Source of the DNA: UKL13-3 sp943369665 | Lineage (GTDB): Bacteria; Bacteroidota; Bacteroidia; UKL13-3 | Length of the DNA: 64,000 nt | NCBI GenBank assembly: GCA_943369665.1 | Contig: CALRNX020000001.1 | Coordinates: forward strand, 310,001-374,000 | Reading direction: 5' to 3' | Shown: positions 16,396 to 23,963 of the stretch, one piece after another | How positions within the stretch are numbered: the stretch's first letter is position 1 | Layout: the number at the start of each line of letters is the position of its first letter | Notes under the pieces: generated by a model | Told to the model about the DNA's origin: nothing | Database searches by the model: none | What the model saw: only the letters and a program-made list of their open reading frames with translations | Translations under genes and position numbers: made by a program

Positions 16396-16442
16396 TTGCG
16401 CAACCAAATAATTGCACTTAAACTTGCAACCAGATAATTGCA
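16396..16442 (+). promoter_or_regulatory. Promoter with two overlapping direct-repeat operators
   Basis: A promoter with TTG at 16396-16398, 20 bases, then TAAACTTG at 16419-16426 (one mismatch to TAnnTTTG). Two 17-base direct repeats GCAACCA-A/G-ATAATTGCA lie at 16400-16416 and 16426-16442, 26 bases apart, the first between the promoter boxes and the second over the probable transcription start. Each repeat has inverted ends (TGCAA/TTGCA). This is a plausible autoregulatory site for the ArsR-type protein encoded from 16451. Confidence 0.7.
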
Positions 16443-16450
16443 TTATAACC

Positions 16451-16786
16451 ATGGAAACAAGGCGTGACGTTTTTCAGGCAATAGCCGACCCTACACGAAG
16501 AGCGATTTTGCTTTTGCTGGCCTCTCATGCAATGACACCGAATGCATTGGCAGAAGAGTTTCATACCAGCAGGCAGGCCGTTTCTAAGCATATTCGAATC
16601 CTTTCAGAATGTGACCTGGTGAAACAGGAACAAAAAGGCAGGGAAATTTATTACCATATCAATGCCGGTCAAATGGAAGAGGTTGACAAATGGATCGGGC
16701 AATTCAAAAAAATATTCGAAACACAATTCAATCAGCTCGACAAAGTATTATCAACACTAAAAAAACAAAAATATGGTACACGATGA
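16451..16786 (+). CDS. ArsR-family regulator of the SRPBCC-paired type
   Basis: 111-residue winged-helix repressor: QAIADPTRRAILLLLASHAM, recognition helix TSRQAVSKHIRILSE, wing QKGREIYYHI. The metal-binding Cys of ArsR/SmtB are absent, as usual for the subgroup encoded with SRPBCC proteins. Start: ATG at 16451 after the second operator repeat; earlier in-frame codons would put translation inside the operator. The 3' end overlaps the SRPBCC gene by 14 bases, and the two form a standard pair. Confidence 0.92.
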   Translation: METRRDVFQAIADPTRRAILLLLASHAMTPNALAEEFHTSRQAVSKHIRILSECDLVKQEQKGREIYYHINAGQMEEVDKWIGQFKKIFETQFNQLDKVLSTLKKQKYGTR

Positions 16787-17306
16787 AACATCCCGTAACT
16801 CGGGAAACAATTTATTATTTGATTTTACCGTTGACAAAGCAAGCAAAACGGTATTCGTCAACAGGGAATTTGCGGCAGAACTTTCACTGGTATGGGATGC
16901 CTTTACCAAACCGGAAATGCTCGACCAATGGTGGGCTCCCGCACCCATGATATCAAAAACAAAATCCATGAATTTTGAAGTTGGTGGGCAGCGATTTTAT
17001 GCCATGGTGACTCCTGAAGGACATGAAGGTTGGTCGGTACAGAAATATACTTCCATCAGCCCCAAAACACATTTTACATTTTTTAGCTCGTTTGCAGATA
17101 AGGATGGAAACCCCAACCCTGCCATACCGGGTGGCTCGGAATGGCGTTTCGATTTTAGTGAAGCCGGAGGAATTACAACCGTGCGTATTTCCATCAAAAA
17201 TGAATCCCTTGAACGAATGGAGAAAATGATCGAAATGGGATTCCAACAAGGATTTATCACAACCTTGAATCAATTGGGAAAACTATTCACATCCCGACAA
17301 CAGTGA
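16773..17306 (+). CDS. SRPBCC (AHSA1-like) protein
   Basis: 177 residues with the START-like lipid-binding fold: REFAAELSLVWDAFTKPEML, DQWWAPAP and a C-terminal long helix ending GFITTLNQLGKLF. Members bind small hydrophobic ligands and are commonly encoded with ArsR-type repressors; the ligand is unknown. It is translationally coupled with the regulator upstream (14-base overlap) and followed after 51 bases by a VOC-family gene, probably in the same transcript. Confidence 0.9.
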   Translation: MVHDETSRNSGNNLLFDFTVDKASKTVFVNREFAAELSLVWDAFTKPEMLDQWWAPAPMISKTKSMNFEVGGQRFYAMVTPEGHEGWSVQKYTSISPKTHFTFFSSFADKDGNPNPAIPGGSEWRFDFSEAGGITTVRISIKNESLERMEKMIEMGFQQGFITTLNQLGKLFTSRQQ

Positions 17307-17357
17307 TTTCAAGGCACAACTAACTATATTGAACATACATCTCTTAATAGCAAAAAA

Positions 17358-17780
17358 ATGACAAAACAAATTTTTATCAATTTAGCAGTGAAAGACTTGC
17401 AAACCTCTATGGATTTTTATGCTGCATTAGGCTTTACAAATAATCCTCAATTTTCAGACGAATCGGGCAAATGCATGGTCTGGAGCGAAAACATTTTTGT
17501 GATGATTTTGTCACACGAAAAGTTTGCAAACTTTGCCACCAAACCCATTGCAGATACCAAATCAGCTGTAGCCGGACTTTTTTCATTATCTGTTGACAGT
17601 GTTGACGAAGTAAATAAGATTGTAACAAACGGACTCAAAGCAGGAGGAACCGAACCGAGCGAAATGAGGGATTACGGTTTTATGCAACAACGAACGATCG
17701 AAGATCCTGATGGACATACCTGGGAGATCTTTTACATGGACATCACAAAATTTCCAACGGAACAACCGGCTTCATCATAA
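17358..17780 (+). CDS. VOC-family (glyoxalase-like) protein
   Basis: 140 residues built from two beta-alpha-beta3 units of the vicinal oxygen chelate fold. It starts IFINLAVKDLQTSMDFYAAL and ends EDPDGHTWEIFYMDI, with the Glu metal ligand in the last strand. No glyoxalase substrate can be assigned; relatives include antibiotic-binding and dioxygenase-like proteins. It is the third gene of the ArsR-SRPBCC-VOC group and ends before a strong terminator. Confidence 0.9.
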   Translation: MTKQIFINLAVKDLQTSMDFYAALGFTNNPQFSDESGKCMVWSENIFVMILSHEKFANFATKPIADTKSAVAGLFSLSVDSVDEVNKIVTNGLKAGGTEPSEMRDYGFMQQRTIEDPDGHTWEIFYMDITKFPTEQPASS

Positions 17781-17835
17781 TAATGCGTGCCGATATTGGT
17801 TTGTGCAAAACCAATAAGCACATTTCCCGTCAGGT

Positions 17836-17869
17836 AAAAAAGCCCTTGTATTGCAAGGGCTTTTTTTTT
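17836..17869 (+). terminator. Rho-independent terminator
   Basis: GCCCTTG (17842-17848) pairs with CAAGGGC (17854-17860) around a five-base loop; A6 lies before and T9 after. It ends the ArsR-SRPBCC-VOC transcript. Confidence 0.9.
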
Positions 17870-17987
17870 GATAATTTCGAGACGAACAGCCATTCTCATA
17901 CTTTCGAAAAAAGGCCGCTCAAATACAAGGCACGTATTTTGACTTATCTGTATCGGCAACAATTCCGTTGTCAATAATAAAATCAAA

Positions 17988-18233
17988 ATGGAAACCAATA
18001 AACCAAACAATCAAGACTCCCGTAATGGTGGTAATCATGAAAACACTGGTAATGATCGTAAAAACCAAGCAAATCCAAATGATACAAACTCAAACAGAGA
18101 TGCTCAAAAAACGGATGATAAAACAGGTAGGGATGATGAACACACGAAAGACTCCGAACACCATAACAAAAATGAAAAAAAGGGCGATGAGTCTCATAAA
18201 GATGAATCAAAGTCTCCTAAGCAAACACCATAG
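17988..18233 (+). CDS. Low-complexity, disordered hydrophilic protein
   Basis: 81 residues composed almost entirely of Asn, Lys, Asp, Glu, Gln, Ser and His, with no hydrophobic core (METNKPNNQDSRNGGNHENT at the start). It is intrinsically disordered by composition and resembles the small hydrophilic stress proteins often encoded near DUF892/YciE genes, one of which follows. Alternative frames here are equally open because of base composition, so the call rests on the ATG, the hydrophilin-like composition and the neighbour. An imperfect hairpin follows (18259-18318). Confidence 0.55.
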   Translation: METNKPNNQDSRNGGNHENTGNDRKNQANPNDTNSNRDAQKTDDKTGRDDEHTKDSEHHNKNEKKGDESHKDESKSPKQTP

Positions 18234-18258
18234 TCTTAGGTAATCCTGCTTCCTGCAG

Positions 18259-18318
18259 AACAATGAATCCTTTACACTTGATAGGGCTAAGCCTGTAAAA
18301 GTTTAGGGGTTCATTGTT
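18259..18318 (+). promoter_or_regulatory. Long stem-loop between two stress-type genes
   Basis: Outer arms AACAATGAA (18259-18267) and TTCATTGTT (18310-18318) pair perfectly, and an inner TTTACA/TGTAAA pair (18271-18276 with 18294-18299) extends the stem. There is no T-tract. It could be a structured 3' end of the hydrophilic gene or a leader element; the rest of the 293-base gap to the DUF892 gene shows nothing clear. Confidence 0.4.
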
Positions 18319-18526
18319 ATGCTATTGGCAGCATTTTATACCCCGGTAAAACATAGCCTGCAAAGCATCCTGCTTCAATGAATTAATGCCCGCTCTATAG
18401 AGTACAATTATCACCATTTGGGTATTTAAATGCTCATTTCTATCAATCTTCAAGGCGCGTTACTTCACCGTGCTTCTAAAAATTTCAGCAGGCAAATTAT
18501 TTGCCCCGTATAAACCAACACAACAA

Positions 18527-19096
18527 ATGAAAACGCAAATCACCAATACAAAAAAAAGTAATGCTCAACAATCCAAATCATCCAACCATTATGGTATGGA
18601 TAAATCAAAACTAAGCAAGTTGTTTGAAGATGAGTTAAAGGATATTTATTGGGCAGAGAAAGCTTTAACGAAAGCGATTCCCAAAATGATTAAAAACGCA
18701 ACAGCTCAAGAATTAATACAAGCATTAAAATCCCATTTATCAGAAACCGAAACACATGTTCAGAAAGTGGAAGCTGTTTTTGAGATCATCGGGAAAAAAG
18801 CACAGGCAAAAAAATGTGAAGCAATGGATGGTCTTATCAGAGAGGCACAGGAAATTATGGAATCATGTGATGAAGGTGCAATGTGCGATGCAGGAATTAT
18901 TTCAGCTGCACAAAAAGTAGAACACTATGAGATCGCTACTTATGGAACATTAAGAACGTTTGCTCAAACATTGGGGCATCAGGATGCTGCTGATATTCTT
19001 GAAGAGATCTTAGACCAGGAAAAAGCTGCCGATGAGAAATTATCTTCAGTTGCAGAAAGCACCATCAATGTGCAAGCCTCACAGGAAGCAGAATAA
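18527..19096 (+). CDS. DUF892 (YciE-like) ferritin-like protein
   Basis: 189 residues with a disordered Lys/Ser/Asn N-terminus followed by a four-helix bundle: LSKLFEDELKDIYWAEKALT, then HLSETETHVQKVEAVFE and KVEHYEIATYGTLRTFAQTL. The Glu/His spacing in these helices is typical of the YciE/DUF892 di-iron ferritin-like family, induced by stress in several bacteria. ATG at 18527 is preferred over an in-frame TTG at 18470. A terminator follows 18 bases after the stop. Confidence 0.93.
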   Translation: MKTQITNTKKSNAQQSKSSNHYGMDKSKLSKLFEDELKDIYWAEKALTKAIPKMIKNATAQELIQALKSHLSETETHVQKVEAVFEIIGKKAQAKKCEAMDGLIREAQEIMESCDEGAMCDAGIISAAQKVEHYEIATYGTLRTFAQTLGHQDAADILEEILDQEKAADEKLSSVAESTINVQASQEAE

Positions 19097-19114
19097 ACCC
19101 TTGAAATTTTAGTT

Positions 19115-19151
19115 AAAATCCCCGAAAACAGCAGTTGTGTTCGGGGATTTT
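19115..19151. terminator. Bidirectional terminator
   Basis: AAAATCCCCGAA (19115-19126) pairs with TTCGGGGATTTT (19140-19151) around a 13-base loop. It separates the DUF892 gene from the convergent ars operon end. Confidence 0.88.
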
Positions 19152-19162
19152 CTCAATATGAA

Positions 19163-19654
19163 TCAAGTTAAGATCTTCTCCCAATAGGCAACATCAATCC
19201 ACTTACCAAACTTATATCCGACTTCTTTAAAGTGTGCCACCTTCTCAAATCCGAACTTTTCATGCAGGGCTATACTGGCATCATTTGGTTGTGCTATGCC
19301 CCCGATAACTGCATGAATATTGGATCCCGATATTTTTTCCAGCAGTGCTTGATACAACTGAGCACCAATCCCTTTTCCGGTTACACCATGCTTCATGTAA
19401 ACAGTGCTTTCAACAGAAAAACGATACGAACTACGGGGCTTCCATTCGCTTGCATAAGCATAACCGAGTATGTTGCCATTTTCTTCATAAACAATCCAAG
19501 GGAACTTACCTGTAATGGTAATTATCCGTTGTTGCATATCATCCAAAGACACAGCTTCCTCTTCAAAGTTTATATGCGTGTTCAGTACATAATAATTGTA
19601 GATCTCGCACAAATCTTTTGCATCGGCAATTGTAACCGAACGGATCATGTTCAT
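19163..19654 (-). CDS. arsN1: GNAT acetyltransferase of the PAT/ArsN1 type
   Basis: 163 residues, GNAT fold. It reads as a phosphinothricin-acetyltransferase relative: IYNYYVLNTHINFEEEAVSL, FPWIVYEENGNILGYAYASE, SVESTVYMKHGVTGKGIGAQ (acetyl-CoA loop) and FKEVGYKFGKWIDVAYWEKI. Within ars operons this family is known as ArsN, and ArsN1 members acetylate the organoarsenical antibiotic arsinothricin. Here its ATG overlaps the arsC stop (ATGA), so the two are co-translated. That context favours ArsN1 over a herbicide-type PAT; the substrate is inference. It is the last gene of the operon, before the terminator. Confidence 0.82.
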   Translation of the reverse strand: MNMIRSVTIADAKDLCEIYNYYVLNTHINFEEEAVSLDDMQQRIITITGKFPWIVYEENGNILGYAYASEWKPRSSYRFSVESTVYMKHGVTGKGIGAQLYQALLEKISGSNIHAVIGGIAQPNDASIALHEKFGFEKVAHFKEVGYKFGKWIDVAYWEKILT

Positions 19655-20064
19655 AAGTTATCGTCAATAAATTCTTTGCAATATTGTTTTATTTCTGCTC
19701 TTGTATTGCGGAATGCCTGCATCACTTTCTCTTCTGTTCCAGAAACCTTTGAAGGATCTGTAAAGTTATGATGAACCGTTTTTGCGGAGGAAGGAAAAAC
19801 AGGACAGCTTTCTTTTGCATGATCGCATACCGTGATGACAAAGTCAAATGGAATATTTGTGTATTCGCTTATATGGTTGGAAGTATGACCCGAAATATCA
19901 ATTCCATCTTCCTTCATGATAGCAATTGCTTTGGGGTTAACACCATGTGTTTCGATACCGGCACTGTAAATAGTGGCTTTTCCGGCTGCATAATACCTCA
20001 GATAACCTTCTGCTATCTGGCTTCGGCAACTATTGCCGGTACATAATACTAAAATATTTTTCAT
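19651..20064 (-). CDS. arsC: Arsenate reductase ArsC, low-molecular-weight phosphatase type
   Basis: 137 residues beginning MKNILVLCTGNSCRSQIAEG: the P-loop C-x5-R binds arsenate. The resolving Cys pair is visible in VCDHAKESCPVFP, typical of the thioredoxin-coupled (pI258-like) family that reduces arsenate to arsenite. The start at 20064 leaves five bases after the small membrane protein; a longer start (20085) would overlap it and adds an unlikely lead. An arsenite exporter normally accompanies ArsC, but none is seen here. Confidence 0.93.
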   Translation of the reverse strand: MKNILVLCTGNSCRSQIAEGYLRYYAAGKATIYSAGIETHGVNPKAIAIMKEDGIDISGHTSNHISEYTNIPFDFVITVCDHAKESCPVFPSSAKTVHHNFTDPSKVSGTEEKVMQAFRNTRAEIKQYCKEFIDDNL

Positions 20065-20069
20065 ATGAA

Positions 20070-20195
20070 TTAAACGAATAGCCAAATGATATTAATGATA
20101 CAGAACTTTGGATCAAACCCAAAAATGAGTTGTAAAACAATAACCGAAGAGGTTATAACAATAGGCTTTTTATATTTGGTTAAAAAGGTTTTCAT
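20070..20195 (-). CDS. Small membrane protein of the ars operon
   Basis: 41 residues: basic lead MKTFLTKYKKP, one hydrophobic segment (IVITSSVIVLQLIFGF) and a second half-hydrophobic end (CIINIIWLFV). It starts 2 bases after the DUF6428 stop and stops 5 bases before arsC, a spacing that strongly suggests a translated gene in the operon. Function unknown; far too small to be an ArsB or Acr3 pump. Confidence 0.6.
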   Translation of the reverse strand: MKTFLTKYKKPIVITSSVIVLQLIFGFDPKFCIINIIWLFV

Positions 20196-20197
20196 GG

Positions 20198-20665
20198 TTA
20201 ACAACATCCTGATCCGGGAGTGCCACATGCAGCCGGAGTTATTTCTGATAAAGAGATTTTCTGTTTCGCAGCCGGTATACCACAATTATCCTTAGCCAGG
20301 CAAGTTGTTTGTTTGGTTGTTAATTCAAACTCATGCCCATTAAAGGATAAACCATATTTTCCGATGGTGTCTGTTTGATACTCAACTTCAATCTCAGGAT
20401 CCTCATCGCCTAAGATATTATCGGAGAGCGCAATGATCTTTAAGAATTTTTGAGGTGTTAAACGGTGATCGATATCATTTGCACTCCACAACTGGAAGCT
20501 GGCCGTTTTTTCATCGCGAACGGTTCCACCACAGTCGATAAAATGTTTCGTAATAATACCTACTTCCGTAACGTGGAAGTGATGTGGCACATAACCACCT
20601 TGTGGTAATTTAATGTTTACTTCCTCAAGATTAGCGAGGATTTTTTTCATTCCAGAAATTTTCAT
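20198..20665 (-). CDS. DUF6428 family protein
   Basis: 155 residues; GGYVPHHFHVTEVGIITKHF near residue 25 is the family hallmark. The C-terminus is Cys-rich (AACGTPGSGCC), suggesting thiol or metalloid binding. DUF6428 genes in Bacteroidota usually sit between arsR and arsC, as here. Function unknown. The ATG at 20665 is one base from an ArsR-type operator; an internal ATG at 20650 would leave more room for initiation and is an alternative start. Confidence 0.88.
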   Translation of the reverse strand: MKISGMKKILANLEEVNIKLPQGGYVPHHFHVTEVGIITKHFIDCGGTVRDEKTASFQLWSANDIDHRLTPQKFLKIIALSDNILGDEDPEIEVEYQTDTIGKYGLSFNGHEFELTTKQTTCLAKDNCGIPAAKQKISLSEITPAACGTPGSGCC

Positions 20666-20681
20666 ATCGCAATATTTCGAT
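20666..20681. promoter_or_regulatory. ArsR-type operator, copy 1
   Basis: ATCGCAATATTTCGAT, a near-perfect palindrome, in the 34-base gap between arsR and DUF6428. It shares the pattern ATCGnAATATTnCGAT with the copy upstream of arsR at 21034-21049. Confidence 0.75.
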
Positions 20682-20699
20682 TATAAAGGTTAATTTTTT

Positions 20700-21029
20700 T
20701 TAGCAGCAGGAATTACCCGGCTGATAGGATTTGAATAATTGTTGTATATATAATTGAGCTGTTTCCCATTCTTTCTCATCAATGCAGTAACACACCTTTT
20801 TTCCTTCGATCTCCCCTTTAATCAAACCAGCTTCTTTTAACTCCTTCAGATGCTGAGAAACCGTAGACTGTGATAATGGAAGTTCATCAACAATATCACC
20901 ACAGATGCAAGCCTGCTTTTTGATGAGCATCTGTAAAATAGCAATGCGTGCAGGATGAGACAATGCTTTGGCATAAGCCGCAATCTTGTTTTCTTTAACT
21001 GTAAATTCTTCGGTTTTCGACAATCCCAT
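20700..21029 (-). CDS. arsR: ArsR-type arsenic-responsive repressor
   Basis: 109-residue winged-helix repressor: AKALSHPARIAILQMLIKKQ, then ACICGDIVDELPLSQSTVSQ with Cys at the start of the DNA-reading region, recognition helix SQSTVSQHLKELKEAGL and a C-terminal Cys pair (NSCC). The CxC-like Cys are compatible with As(III) sensing. It is the first gene of the operon; matching palindromes lie upstream of it and upstream of the second gene, indicating autoregulation and control of an internal promoter. Confidence 0.93.
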   Translation of the reverse strand: MGLSKTEEFTVKENKIAAYAKALSHPARIAILQMLIKKQACICGDIVDELPLSQSTVSQHLKELKEAGLIKGEIEGKKVCYCIDEKEWETAQLYIQQLFKSYQPGNSCC

Positions 21030-21033
21030 ATCA

Positions 21034-21049
21034 ATCGCAATATTACGAT
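21034..21049. promoter_or_regulatory. ArsR-type operator, copy 2
   Basis: ATCGCAATATTACGAT, five bases before the arsR start; one mismatch in the palindrome. On the minus strand it overlaps a possible -7 box (TAATATTG), so binding would block transcription. Confidence 0.75.
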
Positions 21050-21286
21050 AATAATTTTAAAAACAACATTATATTCAATTTTTATGGAAAAGAATAAACA
21101 AGAAACTGATTAACAGTAAGGAATAACAAATTACCTCCAGGTAAAAAAAGAAACACCCTTGAAAAAAAGGTGTTATGTCAAGTAAACCGAACCAGCTAAA
21201 AAGTCAACCTTTCCTAACCGGCTAAATTCAATTTGCATTCAATACCAAACAAATCCATATTCAGTCATGTTGAATTTCAACATGAT

Positions 21287-22210
21287 TTAGTAATCTTCAA
21301 TCCATTCAAACTTTTCTTTAATGATATTTTTCTTTTCTTCTTTGATATAATTCAGAAAAGACATTGCAACCGGAGAGAACTTTTTATGCTTCAACCAAAT
21401 TAAACTCCAGGTCGACTTTATTGGAAAACCTTTAACAGGGATAATCTGTAAGTCCCCATTACTCAATTCATTTTTGATTCCGATCAAAGGCATAATAGAA
21501 CACCCTAGCCCCGCTATTACGGCCTGCTTAACGGCCTCATTAGAGGTTAATTCCATCTTTTTCCGTATGGGCAAATTGTTTTGTTGAATGTATCTTTCCA
21601 TAACATGTCTTGTTCCTGAACCCTGCTCCCTGTATATTAATGGTAAAGTTGCAAGAATGCTTTTTTCGTATGCTTTATTTTGAAATTTTTGCTTGGCGTT
21701 GCTTATTACATATAGTTTATTTTGCATTAATTCAATTTGTTCAATTTGCAAATGTTCAGGTAAAACGGAGACTAGGGAAAAATCAACCTCATTTTTCTCC
21801 AAACTTTCCACCACCCTTGATTTGTTTGTAACATCCAGCGCCAGTTCAATGGCATCATTTTGTTTAAGAAAATCCGTCAAGAAGTATGGCATTACATATT
21901 TACCTGTTGATACAACTGAAATTTTCAATCGGCCTGACAATTGTCCTTTATATGCCATCGTTTTATAATTAATGGCATGCACTTCATTTAAAATCTTCTC
22001 TGCAGCAACTGCTATTTCTCTGCCAAAGTCCGTTATGAAAAGTTTTCTGCCTACCACTTCTGTTAATGGGATCTCAAATTGGTCTTGAAAATTCTTAAGT
22101 TGTATTGACACCGCTGGTTGCGTCAAATGAAGTTCCTCAGCAGCTTTTGTTATGCTTTTTGTCTGAGTTATTTTGAAGAAAACCTGTAATTGATGTAATG
22201 TATAATCCAT
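21287..22210 (-). CDS. LysR-family regulator (CbbR/CmpR-like)
   Basis: 307 residues: N-terminal helix-turn-helix (LHQLQVFFKITQTKSITKAA, LTQPAVSIQLKNFQDQFEIP) and a type 2 periplasmic-binding-like effector domain (LSGRLKISVVSTGKYVMPYF, REQGSGTRHVMERYI). The C-terminal motif is reminiscent of CbbR/CmpR proteins that sense carbon status. It is divergent from a dihydroorotase, followed by carbonic anhydrase and SbtA genes, which fits a regulator of inorganic-carbon supply (inference). The 153-base divergent region is very AT-rich. Confidence 0.92.
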   Translation of the reverse strand: MDYTLHQLQVFFKITQTKSITKAAEELHLTQPAVSIQLKNFQDQFEIPLTEVVGRKLFITDFGREIAVAAEKILNEVHAINYKTMAYKGQLSGRLKISVVSTGKYVMPYFLTDFLKQNDAIELALDVTNKSRVVESLEKNEVDFSLVSVLPEHLQIEQIELMQNKLYVISNAKQKFQNKAYEKSILATLPLIYREQGSGTRHVMERYIQQNNLPIRKKMELTSNEAVKQAVIAGLGCSIMPLIGIKNELSNGDLQIIPVKGFPIKSTWSLIWLKHKKFSPVAMSFLNYIKEEKKNIIKEKFEWIEDY

Positions 22211-22268
22211 AAAGTTTGTTTATGTTAAATATAACAATTATATATAAAAGCTTATAATTAACTATTCA

Positions 22269-22276
22269 TAATTTTG
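22269..22276 (+). promoter_or_regulatory. -7 box upstream of dihydroorotase
   Basis: TAATTTTG, an exact TAnnTTTG match 88 bases before the start; no TTG at -33, which would fit an activator-dependent promoter such as a LysR target (inference). Confidence 0.4.
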
Positions 22277-22363
22277 ACTCTTATTTATGCTTAAGGATGT
22301 ATCATCATATCTAAAAAGAAGAAATATTATTTCCACAAGGACGTTTAAAAACCAGCCATAACA

Positions 22364-23716
22364 ATGAATAAAATCTTAATAAAGGAAGCAAGTATTGTCA
22401 ATGAAGGGAAAATTAACATTTCGGATATATTAATTTGGGGTGATCGAATTGAGAAAATATCAGATTCAATTTATGTAAATAATGAAAATACTAAAATATT
22501 GGATGCTGGAGGATTATACCTTTTCCCTGGCCTAATTGACGATCAGGTTCATTTCAGGGAGCCAGGCCTTACTCACAAAGCGGATATTTATTTCGAGTCA
22601 ATAGCTGCTGTTTCAGGAGGAATAACGTCTTTCATGGATATGCCCAATACTATACCTAATGTCGTAACAATAGATGAACTTGAAAAGAAGTATCAGATTG
22701 CTTCACATAAATCCTTGGCCAATTATTCTTTCTTTATGGGGGCAACGAAATACAACCTGGAAGAAGTCCTAAGAACCAATCCGGAAAATGTTTGTGGGAT
22801 AACCGATGATGGATTGTACGTTGATAATGAAGATGGGATCCTGGCGAATCACCCGGATTTTTTGGAAAAACTATTTTCACGCGCAAACACATTAATTGCT
22901 CTGCATTGTGAGGATAACCAAACTATTTTGGCAAACACAAAACTGTATAAATATATGTATGGTGATGATATACCTGTTTGTTTTCATCCACTCATTCGGG
23001 ATGAAGAAGCTTGTATAAAAGCTACTGAACGTGTTTTGAACATTGCCCGAAAATATAATACTCGGCTTCATCTGCTTCATATTTCTACATTAGCAGAAGC
23101 AAACCTGTTAGACAACAAAATACCAATAAAAGACAAACGCATCACCGCTGAAGCTTGTGTTCATCATCTTTGGTTTTCCGACAAGGATTATGAACGACTC
23201 GGTTCAAGAATTAAATGGAATCCTTCCATTAAATCGGAAAAAGACCGCACTGGCTTACTAGAAGCTTTACTCAGTAACAAATTAGATATTATAGCTACAG
23301 ACCATGCACCTCATTTACTTGAGGAGAAATCCGGAAATTACTTTAAAGCGAGTTCTGGAGCACCTTTAGTGCAACACGCCTTATGTGCAATGCTAGAGCT
23401 TTATCATGATGGCAAAATAAGTTTGGAACAGATTGCTACCAAAACAAGTCATAATGTAGCTGAAATATACAGAATCAACGATAGAGGATATATTAGGGAA
23501 GGATATTATGCCGATTTAGTATTGGTTGATCTCAATAAACCATATAACGTGACGTTAGAAAACATCCTTTATAAATGTGCCTGGTCTCCTTTTTTAGGAG
23601 ATATTTTCAGAAGTAGCATTACCCACACATTGGTTAATGGGAATATCGTATATGAAAATGGTCAAATTATCAATGAGGCAAAAGGAAAACGATTAAAATT
23701 TCAGAAACTAAGATAA
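22364..23716 (+). CDS. pyrC: Dihydroorotase
   Basis: 450-residue amidohydrolase converting carbamoyl-aspartate to dihydroorotate. Recognisable: FPGLIDDQVHFREPGLTHKA, SFMDMPNTIPN, IALHCED, LHLLHIST, ITAEACVHHL and IATDHAPH. The first His of the usual HxH metal pair is Gln61 (QVH), as I recall for other Bacteroidota dihydroorotases, so a modified metal site is likely rather than inactivity. It is placed next to bicarbonate-handling genes rather than pyr genes. Bicarbonate is the carbon source for carbamoyl phosphate, giving a possible metabolic link. Confidence 0.88.
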   Translation: MNKILIKEASIVNEGKINISDILIWGDRIEKISDSIYVNNENTKILDAGGLYLFPGLIDDQVHFREPGLTHKADIYFESIAAVSGGITSFMDMPNTIPNVVTIDELEKKYQIASHKSLANYSFFMGATKYNLEEVLRTNPENVCGITDDGLYVDNEDGILANHPDFLEKLFSRANTLIALHCEDNQTILANTKLYKYMYGDDIPVCFHPLIRDEEACIKATERVLNIARKYNTRLHLLHISTLAEANLLDNKIPIKDKRITAEACVHHLWFSDKDYERLGSRIKWNPSIKSEKDRTGLLEALLSNKLDIIATDHAPHLLEEKSGNYFKASSGAPLVQHALCAMLELYHDGKISLEQIATKTSHNVAEIYRINDRGYIREGYYADLVLVDLNKPYNVTLENILYKCAWSPFLGDIFRSSITHTLVNGNIVYENGQIINEAKGKRLKFQKLR

Positions 23717-23963
23717 GTAACATCCTAAATAACTTTAACATAAACCATCCTATTTGTTCCAAACACGAAGCAAGCTTTCTTTTCTTCAATTGTGCTGATT
23801 TATATAGTCAATTTTTAGAAGCATTTCCTCCCTACTCAACAAGAACCTGCTTGTTGTTCCTTACAGGTTTTGTATAAATATTATTAATGAATAACATTAA
23901 AAACATAAATAACAACTTATATTTTTAATTATTCAGTTTTGCCGCATAATCAATCAACTAAAA

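Noticed and set aside
17968..18243. Alternative reading frames (both strands) across the disordered protein
   Set aside because: Met/Lys-rich or His/Tyr-rich translations are typical shadows of A-rich coding sequence; the hydrophilic frame is more protein-like.
22210..22364. Specific LysR box (T-N11-A) in the divergent region
   Set aside because: The region is so AT-rich that many T-N11-A matches exist; none stands out.
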